A stretch of DNA of 64,000 nucleotides, from positions 24,528,544-24,592,543 of the forward strand of contig CM037460.1 of the NCBI GenBank assembly GCA_021014325.1. Direction: 5' to 3'. Shown here in pieces: positions 1 to 53,539 of the stretch. The translations under genes and the position numbers were made by a program. The number at the start of each line of letters is the position of its first letter. Position 1 is the first letter of the stretch. The notes below the pieces were generated by a model. The model saw only the letters and a list, made by a program, of their open reading frames with translations, did no database searches and had not been told where the DNA came from. This DNA is from Plazaster borealis. Lineage: Eukaryota; Echinodermata; Asteroidea; Forcipulatida; Labidiasteridae.

Positions 1-1728
1 CTTCTGATGGACATCGGATATACTTTGGGGGGGCGTGGACCAAGGGAGTGAGGGGTGGACAGTCTTTATTACTGCAAGGGGGCTGAACAATTATTTACCA
101 AAGAAAAGGGGAGGGGATTTATAATTGAGCTTGGAATGAAGCCTAATTTAAACGCAATAAACTGCATTAATACTGACACAGAAGCAAAAGTGGGTTTACT
201 TTCAATTCAACCAGATTTGTGGTACGAGTAACCTTCCATTAATACAGTATTCATAGCCCTCTAGCCTGTAAAAAGTCAGGATAATGACTAAATGACCATG
301 GCGAACACAGTACATCTAGTCGTTGTGGTGAATCAACAACCACCCGAAAGCTCTCAGCGCTGCTTAGACTAGAGGTAAAAGGTCTAGAAATTCAACCAGC
401 CTGTAGTAGTATATACATATGACAACCATGATTAGAATAATCCTTATGGTGTAAGCTTTTATTTAAGGGGCGTTGTCACATTTTTAAATTAGACGAATAT
501 GCAAATAAGGGAGGTCAAAGGTCAAATAAGGTCAAAAATTGATGTTTTTAGATTTGGCACAAAATTTGACCCCAAGTGGTAGATCCATCTATAAAATCTA
601 TTTTCATCATCATGACATACTAAACCAGTGGAATTAAGAGTCAATATTTTATTTGGTACGTAAATGTATAGTAAAATAAAAAATAAAAGTGTGATTTTCT
701 CAAAAAGTGGATATCTTGAGTATACCAAAGTTGCTTGCACTCCCTATCCAACAATGCTTGTTTATAACAACTTATCTTTTTTAAGGTAAATAAAGGCCTA
801 CCCAGGCAGTAAAAAAATAAAATAAAAAATACACATTCATATAATTGTAGTGTAATGAAATAAGAATGTATGTTGTTCACGGAGTAAATGTTTTAGCTCG
901 CCTTTTACAGATTTCTGCGACTTGCAATTTCACAGCATGTGCATGTGTGTGCGACCAAAAGTGATTGGTCAAACTAGTAAACAATGCACCTGCGACCAAA
1001 AGTAATATTGGTTAAACTATCAAACAATAATAATATGCGTGTGCAACCAATGTGATACAATTAACGAACTTTCTGGGTGTGGCTGCCATTACTCAAGTAC
1101 TGTACATGTACACAATGTGGAAATCTGTACGACGTACTGTTCAACAAATACGTTATCGTTTAACTCCCAGATCCTTTTTACACGTGAAAACATCTCTAAT
1201 AAATCACCATCAATCATTCCTTCACTGTTCCTGTAAACCTTCAACAAACATGGATTAAGTTAAATGATTATTAACAAATAACAACAAAAGGGTAAGCAAT
1301 TTCAGAGTAACCTTTAGAGAATTGTTAAGTTACAAAAGGTAAACTTATCATAGTTGCAATCATTACGATCACTTCAATAATTTCTGGCCTGAAGGCATTT
1401 TTCGCCACAATACATTATTCACAGAATCATTTAAGCAACACCCTGATTTTTTTTTTTTTCGTGAAAAGAGGCTCAGAAATGTGAAGGTGTCACAATTTTA
1501 CTATTTTTAGATTGGACATTATTGTTACGAAGGATTTTTGGAATTTGGAAGGAATTTTGAAGCAATATAGTTTCAACTTAAGCAGCTCTATGAAAGTGGG
1601 CCTTGCATGTGCGCAGGTTTCGGGAGAGCTGTTCACCCACCTGCACTGTAGGCCTATATATCCACACCCTCGCATGCACACAGCAACCACAGTACGTAAT
1701 ACACCATATGGTGGACTGTACTTTCATG
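1..1728. other. Intergenic, no gene recognised
   Basis: AT-rich sequence. Frames of 60-90 codons on both strands show no known domain or splice pattern. A short duplication (GTGCGACCAAAAGTGATTGG and a variant) occurs at 950-1010. Confidence 0.5.
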
Positions 1729-1754
1729 GAAGAAGAAGAAGAAGAAGAAGAAGA
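1729..1754 (+). repeat. (GAA)n microsatellite
   Basis: Eight to nine GAA triplets. Confidence 0.9.
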
Positions 1755-1875
1755 CAGGTAAAATTGTATTTTTTACTTTGATACATACAAATATGATACA
1801 AATATGGTGTACCTCCACCCACGGGATTACGGGGAACGGAGGCAGGCACGGAGGCGCGGGTAGAGCACGTAGGAC

Positions 1876-1904
1876 GGGGAGAGGAAGGGGCAGGGGGACG
1901 GGGG
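1876..1904 (+). other. G-quadruplex motif
   Basis: Four runs of four or five G are separated by 7, 2 and 2 bases, a canonical intramolecular quadruplex pattern, in a purine-rich stretch (1831-1915). Confidence 0.6.
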
Positions 1905-2063
1905 AACGGCACCTTTTATTTCACGGAGGGACGAGGGCATCCCCTCCCCCAACACGCAGCTCCATTTTTCAGGACATGCATCCATCCTCAAGCAAATTAT
2001 GGCAAACTGAATAAAATACGCCTTAACAGTTTACACATGGGACTTTAATTTTTATTTTAAAAC

Positions 2064-3190
2064 CTCGCGGCATCTACACCTCTTTTGTTATCCCCCCTCC
2101 CCCAACACACGATTTTCTTTGTAATTCGGAAATGCCAGGAAGCAAATTCTGACAAACTGAATAAAACACGCATTAGGAATGCCAGGAAGCAAGTTATGAC
2201 AAACTGAATAAAACACACCTTAACAAATTACGCTAACACGTTTAAGGAGATAAAACACAAACACAACATTTCAATTTCAAACTGTTTTTTATTATTACCT
2301 CGTGGCATCTACACCTCTTTTGTTGCCCCCCCCCCTCCCCCAACACACGATTTTCTTTGTAATTCGGAAATGCCAGGAAGCAAATTATGACAAACTGAAT
2401 AAAACACGCATTAGGAATACCAGGAAGCAAGTTATGACAAACTGAATAAAACAAACCTTAACAAATTACGCTAACACGTTTAAGGAGATAAAACACAAAC
2501 ACAACATTTCAATTTCAAACTGTTTTTTATTATTACCTCGCGGCATCTACACCTCTTTTGTTATCCCCCCTCCCCCAACACACGATTTTCTTTGTAATTC
2601 GGAAATGCCAGGAAGCAAATTATGACAAACTGAATAAAACACGCCTTGGAAATGCCAGGAAGCAAATAATATGTGAAAACTGAATAAAACACACCTGAAA
2701 AATTACGATAACACGTTTGATGAGATAAAACACAAACACAATATTTCAATTTCAAACTGTTTTTTATTATTACCTCGCGGCATCTACACCTCTTTTGTTA
2801 TCCCCCTCCCCCTACACACGATTTCCTTTGTAATTTGGAAATGCCATCCACGAAGCAAATTATGAAAAACTGAATAAAACACGCCTTAGAAATGCCAGGA
2901 AGCAAGTTATGACAAACTGAATAAAACACACCTTACAAAATTACGCTAACACGTTTAAGGAGATAAAACACAAACACAATATTTCAATTTCAAACTGTTT
3001 TTTATTATTACCTCGCGGCATCTACACCTCTTTTGTTGTCCCCCCTCCACGATTTTCATTTTAATTCGGAAATGCCAGGAAGCAAGTTATGACAAACTGA
3101 ATAAAACACACCTTACAAAATACGCTAACACGTTTAAGGAGATAAAACACAAACACAATATTTCAATTTCAAACTGTTTTTTATTATTAC
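2064..3190. repeat. 236-bp satellite array
   Basis: Five units start at CCTCGCGGCATCTACACC near 2064, 2299, 2537, 2773 and 3010. Each contains internal copies of GCCAGGAAGCAAATTATGAC and ends with AAACTGTTTTTTATTATTA. Frames within it are accidental. Confidence 0.88.
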
Positions 3191-3385
3191 GCTAGCTAGC
3201 ACGTTTAACCAGATGGGTTTTAAATTTCTAAAAGTCTTTGGCTTGATGGCTTATTCTTTAAGTTTCAAAACACAAACACAATATTTCAATTTCAAACTGT
3301 TTTTATTATTACGCTAGCACGTTTAACCAGATGGGTTTTTAAATTTCTTAAAGTCTTTGGCTTATTGGCTTATTCTCTTAAGTTT
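3191..3385. repeat. Short derived satellite units
   Basis: Two units of about 120 bp (CACGTTTAACCAGATGGG ... TTTCAATTTCAAACTG) derive from the end of the 236-bp satellite plus new sequence. Confidence 0.75.
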
Positions 3386-3786
3386 CAACATTAACGATAT
3401 TTTGACACTTCCGCAGTTACTTTCATTGGCGAAACATTAACGATTTCCAATAAAGCTAATTGATGGGTGTTTCCTGAATATTTTGTTTTTGTTTTTATTA
3501 TAAAAGTGGCAGTTGACAGTAAAACTAACACTAACACTGATGTCTTGATGTGATCTGATGATGTCATCGCAACTTTACTGTCGTCATGTGGTCATTGTGC
3601 AACGTATCACCCCTGGCACTACGATCAGATCATCAACAGTGCATATTGTTATGCGTAGCAGGTATTCAGGTGTGCTAACTGCCCAGTTTACCTGTCTAGC
3701 GGGACCCGAAGTACAGGAATTTGCACAAAACAATGAACATTGCAAAAACGCGTAAAGGTGCGCAAACGGGGGATTGTGCGGCACCT

Positions 3787-3963
3787 AAATGTAGCCCGAG
3801 CCCTAAATGTCGCCCGACCTAAATGTAGCCCAAACCTGTACCTAAATGTCGCCCCGACCTAAATGTAGCCCCAAACTTGTACCTAAATGTCGCCCGACCT
3901 AAATGTAGCCCCAAACCTGTACCTTAATGTCGCCCCGACCTAAATGTAGCCCCAAACTTGTAC
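3787..3963. repeat. 41-bp tandem repeat
   Basis: About four units of CCTAAATGTCGCCCCGACC joined to TAAATGTAGCCCCAAACYTG. Confidence 0.85.
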
Positions 3964-4389
3964 CATAAATGCAAAGCAAAAGCAAATAGCCAGTTTGTAA
4001 CAATGTATACACAAATATTCAACAAAGAGTTGAATTTGTTCGAAACAAAGCAACCAATCATGTGATACATTTTTATTTAATTGAAAGTTTGCACAAATGT
4101 TGAGTTTGGTCACAACACTCAGTTAACACGATTGAATGTTTTGCTAACATTCGGCCGTCCATGCCAACCAGCGCAGTTTGATTATCAGCAATATAAATTT
4201 CTATACATTTTGACTCCCTAAATGGGGGACAGGATAGGCGCGTTTAAGTGCGCTGCGCGTCGTGAAATGGACCAATTGACCATTGATCTCTATTATATTG
4301 AATGGGTCAAAGCAATATTACTTTCTTTCTCCGTCCATAAACCTACACATTACAATAGGCTGGTAGGTAAATACCCCAACACAAAACAA

Positions 4390-4621
4390 TTAAAGGGTCT
4401 ATATACGTTTGGTAATGACTCTGAAAATTAATGGCAATACAAACTTACTCCAATTGCAGATTATTTTTTCCTGCGTGGACATAACCGCTCAAGATTTTCG
4501 GCAATATCTCAAAAACGCTACCACCTTTTGAAAAGAAATTTCCACAGGTTAGTTTTATGGTATGTATCTACAACTATGTAGGATTGAAACAAACAGTGGG
4601 TTCCAATAACCAAACGTACAA
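4390..4621. mobile_element. TTAA MITE, family 2 (partial copy downstream of the receptor)
   Basis: TTAA at 4390-4393 is followed by AGGGTCTATATACGTTTGG and the conserved TTTTCGGCAATATCTC block. The far end reads CCAAACGTACAAGGGATTCA without TTAA. Upstream, 4125-4215 shares sequence with the centre of the fold-back repeat at 40665-40790. Confidence 0.6.
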
Positions 4622-4639
4622 GGGATTCACCCTCCTGAA

Positions 4640-5306
4640 AGCACCTCGAGCTCCATTCCCTTTTCAAAAAAGGAAACAAAACAGAAAGCCCTTTTTAAAG
4701 TTACTAGGGTAGAAGCTTATAATCTCATCACAATAATATCAAAGAGGGGCGCTTATGTAAAATTCAGTTTTGTGATGCACTAAATTTCCAGTAGATTGAG
4801 TCCTTATGAAATTAAGTGGTGAACAAAATGAATGATGTAAAATGTCATTTATTTGATTCTCTTTTAGAGCGAAATTTGAAACATGCCGCCATCGGAATCA
4901 ACAACACTTGGGTCCGCATTCCAATGAGGAATTTCTGCGCCAGTCAAAAAGCTCACATTCAATGCCGTTTTTATTGAATATCATCAGACTCAGGAATGAA
5001 CTTAAAAGTCTCTGTACAAAAATGTACAGACCGTATTTAAAATGTAACGTCATTGGACGTTTTATGTTTTTGACAAACATGCACTTGAAGGGCAGCTAAC
5101 ACAGTGGCATTTTACACCATTTTAAGGTGAGGTTAGAGACCTGTAATTTTTACCATTTCCATAGGGAGTCTTATCTATTGGAAAATGAGTGGATCACAAA
5201 ACTGAATTTGACCTTGGAGCCCCTCTTTAAAAAGGGGCTTCGACCACCTGCATTTCAATTCCCTTTCCAAGAAAACTTGAAAGCCCCTTTGGAAATTTTC
5301 TGTAAT
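4640..5306 (-). other. Probable 3' UTR and downstream region of the receptor
   Basis: Sequence just downstream of the receptor stop. Apart from the candidate AATAAA signals nothing is recognised; the plus-strand frame at 5127-5465 is antisense to the last exon. Confidence 0.45.
4967..4972 (-). promoter_or_regulatory. Candidate poly(A) signal of the receptor gene
   Basis: AATAAA on the minus strand lies about 335 bases downstream of the receptor stop codon. A second one is at about 4850-4855. Which is used, if either, cannot be told from sequence. Confidence 0.35.
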
Positions 5307-47059
<41,753 letters not shown>

Positions 47060-47810
47060 TTTCCTTCAGCGTGCAACCACTCAATTGCTGTGTTAATGAT
47101 TGATACAATCAATTAGATGATTACGACATAATCAAGTTTATGTAAACCAGAAGAACGATTCGATGTACAAAGTGCGAGAGAGTGAGAGAAAGTATGTAAG
47201 TCGTCCTCATGCATAACATTCTGTATAAGGAACTAAACTAAATGGGCCAGTAGCCTTGTTTAAACCCACTCTCGAACCCTTGAACTGTAATAAAAAAGTA
47301 TTATGCAAATGAATCTTAGAGTCCCAAAGCTCAGGGGAGGCGTTTACTTAGAATTTCCAGTGTTGAAGATAATAATGTGTCAATATACGTGAAGGAATTC
47401 GTGTTGTGGTGTGTGTCCCCCCCCCCTGTAAATAGTGGCAGTTTTGACTAAATCGATTGCATTCTGGACTCATCTTTGTAGCTGTTTTTTCTTTCCAAGG
47501 GAAAATATACATAGCAACCGAATCCACACATTACGTGGTGTGTTGTGTTAAGTCATGTGACATGGTTGCATTGGTGTATTCCTCTTTAAAGGTAGGGTCA
47601 TATATTGGTTTTTGACAACGTAATGTTGATTTATAGGCAACATTATAAAGAAAGATATACAATTAAAGTCACAGGTGAAAGTTTCAGTTGAATACGCGTT
47701 GTCTATACTTGCTGAGAAATCGATCCCCGTTTTTAGAGGGGTGATAGCTGGTACCAACTGCATGCATCTCCAGCCGCAGCATTCGCAAACGGACGCCAAC
47801 CCTAGACACT

Positions 47811-47840
47811 GAGAAACGATTCATGCATGAACCGTTTCTC
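47811..47840. promoter_or_regulatory. 30-bp near-perfect palindrome upstream of receptor gene 1
   Basis: GAGAAACGATTCATG is followed by CATGAACCGTTTCTC, a 30-bp palindrome with one mismatched pair, about 750 bases upstream of the ATG at 47059. Its counterpart upstream of gene 2 is at 61361-61390. Confidence 0.6.
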
Positions 47841-48305
47841 TTATTCAAAAGTTTGTATTGCTTTCTAATCAACGTGGGCAATTCAGACGAAATAATTTTA
47901 CAGGATGCTTATACTATTATAACAAGTATAAGCTTTCGGATAGAAACTTTTCAGGGTCATTACCAAAGTATGACCCAACCTTTAAGTTTGCGTTCGTTGA
48001 GATTGGGGAAATAGTCTGGCCCATTTGTCTGTATACAGAAAATTTGTATTCATGATTGATGTGGCACACAGGAAACAAGACAGACAAGTTGGAAGCCCGC
48101 CAGCGATTTTTTTCCCCATACCGCACGCTAGCTAAGGGGCCACAGTGAAGCGTTTTGATTGGTCCTTTTCTGCAGAGGTCGTGCATTTTAAATTTATAGG
48201 TAAACTAAGCAAAGCGTTACTACATGTATACTGTGGTACACAGGGCTTCGCGTGCGGTGCGTGGGTGTGGTACATTGTATGCGTTATGTGTAGTTGCCCA
48301 TACTC

Positions 48306-49266
48306 TGTAATTTCAAGGTTACTAAAAACACACCAAACATTCTTCCAATATCCCCCAGGACCAGCACCTGTTGACCCCATCATCTAATTTATTAGCCTTT
48401 CTCCAGGAAATGTCATCTTAGTTTTACTCTGCTCTCACACACACGATCTAGGTTAGTCGTGTTAGGCCTATATGCCCTACTACTTATTATTATTTTTGCA
48501 TTTGGCCATTAATTTATAAACGTTCAAATAATAATAATAGTCTCATTAGAACAAAGAAATTAAGAAGAAAAACGACAACAACAAAACAACTACAATAATT
48601 TAATAATAGCAACAGCAGCATGGGAATTTACATAACAAACACATTAAAAAGTGCCCATTTCAAGTGTGAACAAGGTTTAATAAAAGTGTACGCAAAGACA
48701 ACACTGTGACCCAAAAGTTTGCAAACAGCCCAAACATGGGAACAGGGCCATTTGAAGAATATGATATTAAGAAAATTTAAAAGAAAAAATAAATTCACCT
48801 TGACCCAAAATAAGTTAAAACTGCACAAACGGTAAGGTAAGGAATTGAGCGAGAACCGAGAGAGCAATTAGGGTGGGGGCGGGGGGCGACACCCATACTT
48901 CTCGCACGAAAGAGTGACCGTACCGACGTGCATAATGCATTAGTAAATTTAATATTGTTGTATTTAATCATCAAAATCTGACACTCCTCCCATCAGCTTC
49001 CCATTATTTTTCCCCTTCAGACGATACATTTCTCATATCAAAATCCATCAAAAAGCATTTACACTAATATTTAGTTTTAACTAGAGAATGAAGTGATGAC
49101 GATACAATTAGAACTGTGTATCTAGATCCTTTGCCAAGGAAACAGCAGTCAACACTGATAATATGCGCAGGAATCAGAAATGCTATTATTTATAATACAT
49201 AAAAAAAAATAGGTGATACATTAAAATAAAATAGATCCATGGAGTAAGACAAATGGGCAGGACGTA
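48306..49266. other. Spacer left of BEL/Pao element 2, no gene recognised
   Basis: AT-rich sequence between the left duplication arm and the retrotransposon. Short open frames on the minus strand lack any recognisable domain. Confidence 0.5.
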
Positions 49267-49271
49267 GGGCC

Positions 49272-50169
49272 TGTGCAAGACTTGGGGTGCCAGGGCGCCC
49301 TCTTTCCAGCCAGATAACCATGCGCAACGACTCAGAAAATAACTTTCAACTTTTTTATTATCTTCCTCATCATGTGTGTGCCACAAAAGTGGTAAAAAGA
49401 ACTGTTCTCTCTATAGCTCAGATGTCCTCAACTAGAAAGGGCTGCTAGGTCGTCTGGAACATGTCATTTCAACAACCTAAATAGAAACAACAATGCACAT
49501 TAACTTTAATACACTTCTTAACTACAGCGCGAGTAACCCCCCATTCATATAACCACCGATGCCCAAATAAGGTAATGACTCATGAATATTCATGACACAG
49601 AACAAAAAATGGCGAGTGCACGTCTTTAGGCAAGTGTTCCTTACACACAAAACTAAGTCTTTGACTTTACGATAACACTCACTTACTGCAGTTATACAAA
49701 CATAAAAAGGTGAAAAATAACTTGCACTAAGGTAGTAAATACCACTGAACATGAAGGCCATAGACATCTAGCTTTACAATCCACAAATTAGGCTTTAAGG
49801 CCTAGACATAAAGGGAGATTCCAAGAATCAAAATAAGGGAAGTTTACGTGAATCAGAGCAAATTAATCGGTCAGGCATAGAGTACTGGCGGGAAAACATG
49901 TCTAAAAGTTACACACCAATTACACAACAAATTATGAACAATAATCCGTATCATCATTAAAAATAGAATCCTTAACTCACCAGTATTCTTCTGGAATCTG
50001 GTACTGCTAACAAACAATATCGAAAAGTGCAAAGAATGTCACTTTTTCTCACAGTGGTTTGACAAGAATAAACTTTCAGAATAACTAACAAGGTAAAAAA
50101 ACCCGGGAACACGAGAGGGCGCTAAACCAAATTAGGTGTCACCTAGACGGGCAGGGAAGAAACATAACA
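49272..50169 (-). repeat. 3' LTR of BEL/Pao element 2
   Basis: This 898-bp LTR differs from the 5' copy at roughly a dozen positions by eye, so the insertion is older than that of element 1 but still fairly recent. Confidence 0.92.
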
Positions 50170-50343
50170 TTCCCCCGTGATGATACCATCTTCACCACGA
50201 GAATCAAGGTTGCAATAACAGTCAATAACATGCAAAGGTAACTAGAAGCAGGTAAATCACAATAAGGTGTCAACACCTTTAAACAAAAACTACATGAGGT
50301 AAGGTCCGGAACTTCACTGCTCCTGCAGGACCAAGGTCATTCG

Positions 50344-50757
50344 TCACTCCGAAGGTATCAGAAGAACTAGGTCCCTGATTGGCCGCAGCAACGTCTTCTT
50401 TGCCAACTCGCTAACTGGGCGGAGGAACATGTTTCTTTGGTCGGCAGCGACCATCTCTACGCTGGCCTTTCTGATGTGTCCGTCACTGCTTGCCTCAACG
50501 CCAGCAACCCTACCCAGTGGCCAGTCGTTTCGCCTAGCGTCGCATTTGACAAGGACGACATCCCCTGTCCTCAGGTCTCGTTTCGACTGTTGCCATTTCA
50601 CTCTTGTCTGTAGCAAGGGTAGGTAGTCCTTCCGCCACTTGTTCCAGAACATGTCGGATAGGTGTTGGACGCGTCTCCACTGGCTCCTCATGAGATCTTT
50701 CTGCTCAAATGGTCCCTCAGGGGCCATGACTTGCGATGGCTTCATTGTGAGCAACAT
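50344..50757 (-). pseudogene. BEL/Pao 2 DUF5641 C-terminal domain
   Basis: This 137-residue segment has W-R-R-V-Q-H-L-S-D-M-F-W, LRTGDVVLVK and DWPLGRVAGVEA, the DUF5641 pattern. It continues the integrase frame after the in-frame TAG. Confidence 0.87.
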
Positions 50758-50772
50758 ATTCGGTGACAGGTT

Positions 50773-52830
50773 CTAAGGTAGCTCTGGGATGTCGCTGTCT
50801 GGCAATAAAGGTCGGGAGTTGATTATAGCAGCTATTTCAGCAATGAGAGTTGTAAAGACTTCATGGGTAAGCTGGCTAGGCTTGACATCTCTCAGCATGC
50901 CTTCTAGGATGCGGCGGGCTATACCGATCATACGTTCCCAAGCTCCGCCCATACTCGAAGCATGGGGAGGGTTGAAAACCCACTCACAACCACGGCTGAG
51001 TAGATACCTCTTGACAGGTTCCTTGTCCGCAAGCTGGTGTCCAAGTTCATTACAAGCCCCCACGAAGTTCGTACCGCAATCTGAACGGATCTGCTTGGCT
51101 GGACCTCTGACAGAGAAGAATCGTCTCAGGGCATTCATGAAGCATGAACTGTCCATTGATTCTAGGATCTCGATGTGGATACCCCGCGTTACCATACACG
51201 TAAACAGGGCCGCCCATCTTTTTGCTCGACTTGAACATCCTCTGGTCTTCCGGCTGTTGACCTCGAACGGGCCGAATACATCTACCCCAACAAAGGTAAA
51301 CGGCGGTGCTTCAGTCACTCTCTCCTCTGGGAGGTCGGCCATAATTTGATCTTGGCGCTTTCCTCGAAGTCTCTTACACGTCACACAGTCTCGGATTACC
51401 TTGGATATTTGCCTCTGGCCACCAATAACCCAGTAGCCTTCATTTCGTAGTGTACCCAAGGTGATATGTCGGCCCTGGTGGCTGCACTGCTGATGGAAGT
51501 GTTTGATGACAAGATTTGTAACATGGTTGTTCTTTGGAAGTATAGCTGGGTGGACTACTCTCTCTGACAGTTGAGCTTGCTGCAATCTGCCACCGACTCT
51601 GAGTATCCCGTTGCTGTCAAGGTAGGGGTTGAGTGCAGCCAGTTTATTCTTCTTGGTCAACTTCCCACTCCTCAGTTCGGCTAACTCAGCAACAAGGGCG
51701 TCACCCTGCGCACTCTTTATCCCGATAGTCTCTGCCTTGAGACGCTCTTTGACAGACTTTGCCTTCTCGCAGACGTGCCAACCCTTGCAGTCGGATGTTG
51801 CCCTGAATGAGTTGGCGATATGCACCAGGTTAGTCGTAGCTCTCATTGCTGACTCCCAACTTGAGAATCTCGTGAACCTCTCACTGCCGAGGGATGCAGG
51901 AGCCCAGACAACCTTGTTGCAGTTTATCTTCTCTGGAGACACCTCTGGGTCATTTTCGAGAATTTCTACCTCTGTCTCTGTCTGGTCATGGCCTGTGGGC
52001 AGATTCTTTTGCCTCAGGAACTCCGGTCCAGTAATCCACATAGAGTCATTCAGCTCTCCTGCTGGAATGGATCTTGAAGCTTGATCAGATGGGTTCCTCT
52101 CTGATGGAACGTACACCCACTGGTCGGGCTTGGATGTTTTTAATATCTGGTTTACACGGTTGCACACATAAGTGCGGAAACGACGCTTTCTGTTGCTTAT
52201 GTAGCCCAGGACCACCTTGCTATCGGTATAGAACTTTGATACATCGACTTTCATCTGCAGTTCCTGAGTGACGTAGTCTTCAATTTCCGTTGCCAGAACT
52301 GATGCACAGAGCTCCAGGCGTGGGATGGTTGTGGCTGCCTTGGGCGAGAGCTTCGCTTTTCCCATCACCAAGCGGACATGGGGATCACCGTCGATGCCAA
52401 TCATTCTAAGGTAGCAGACTGCGCCTATGGCCTTGTTTGAAGCATCCCCAAAGGTATGTAGCTCTCTTCTCACTGCTTCAGCGGTTGGGAAAGGAGCGAA
52501 TGAACGAGGAACCCGCAAATCCGTCAAGGCACTCAAGGACTTCCTCCACGTCACCCAGTCACGGAGCAGGTCTGTTGGAAGTGGATCGTCCCAGCCATTG
52601 CCTTCTTGTGTCATCTCACGGAGCAGCATCTTCCCCTTGATGATCACAGGTGCTGCTAAGCCGATAGGATCGTAAACTCCGTTGACTTCTGACAAGACCT
52701 TCCTTTTGGTGCATGCGTCAGCATTTGGTTCCGCTAGTTGAAAGGTGAATGAGTCTTTCTTCAGGACCCAGGATACGCCTAATGTACGCTGTATTGTATC
52801 TTCATGTTTGGTCGAGAGGTCAGCTTCCAC
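50773..52830 (-). pseudogene. BEL/Pao 2 RNase H and integrase
   Basis: The frame (685 codons) shows Pao RNase H (FGDASNKAIGA, YTDSKVVLGYI, NPSDQASR), the H2C2 zinc module (HFHQQCSHQGR ... CVTCKRLRG) and the integrase triad in GVDVFGP, RSDCGTNF and GGAWERMIG. It ends at a TAG (50773-50775) that is in frame with the next segment, so a single nonsense change separates them. Confidence 0.9.
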
Positions 52831-52894
52831 TAAGTTTGGTGCCAGCTCGCTTGACTCAAAGGCGGCGAGGACTCTAGTGTTGTTCGAAGCGAAC

Positions 52895-53539
52895 TTAATT
52901 GTGCAGACGAATATTAGCGGTCAACAGAAGATCTCTGGTTCTTTTGAGCACGTCAACTGCTTCCTCTTCGGTGGGTAGGGACTTCAGTAAGTCGTCCATG
53001 TAGAAGTTTCTTTCGATCAGCTCCCTTACATCGGTGCCAAACTCTGCCTCGCCTTCTTTACCGGTTTTTCGTAGTCCACTGATAGCCACAGCTGGAGATG
53101 GCTTGTTGCCGAAGACATGCACAGTCATGCAGTAGATGACTATGGCTGCATCTAGCTTATTGTTCTCGTACCACAGAAAGCGGAGATATCTTGTGTGATC
53201 ATCTCTGACTTTGAAGGCATAGAACATCTGTTCGACGTCTGCAGTGACTGCCACTGGCTCTTCTCGGAATCTGATCAACACGCCCAGAAGTTGGTTCATC
53301 AGGTCGGGTCCGCTTAGCAAGACATCATTCAAAGAAACACCTGAGAAGACAGCACTAGAGTCAAACACCACTCTCAACTTGCCATGCTTATGAGGGTGGT
53401 ACACTCCAAAATGCGGGAGGTACCAAACTTCTCCAACCACGTTGGTCGACTCATGTTGCACCCGTTTTGCAAGCTTCTTTTCAAGGATTTTACCCATGAA
53501 TTCAAAGTAGTGCTCCTTTTTTCTCTTGTCTTTTTGCAA
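52895..53539 (-). pseudogene. BEL/Pao 2 reverse transcriptase core
   Basis: This frame has 214 codons. It starts at the conserved VWYLPHF and RVVFDSSA blocks, has the motif A aspartate in TADVEQMFYAF and the catalytic box FYMDD. It ends at the RLH block before the thumb, where a short insertion shifts the frame. Confidence 0.88.

Noticed and set aside
50789..51349. 186-codon open frame on the plus strand inside BEL/Pao 2
   Set aside because: Antisense to the integrase core; a shadow frame.
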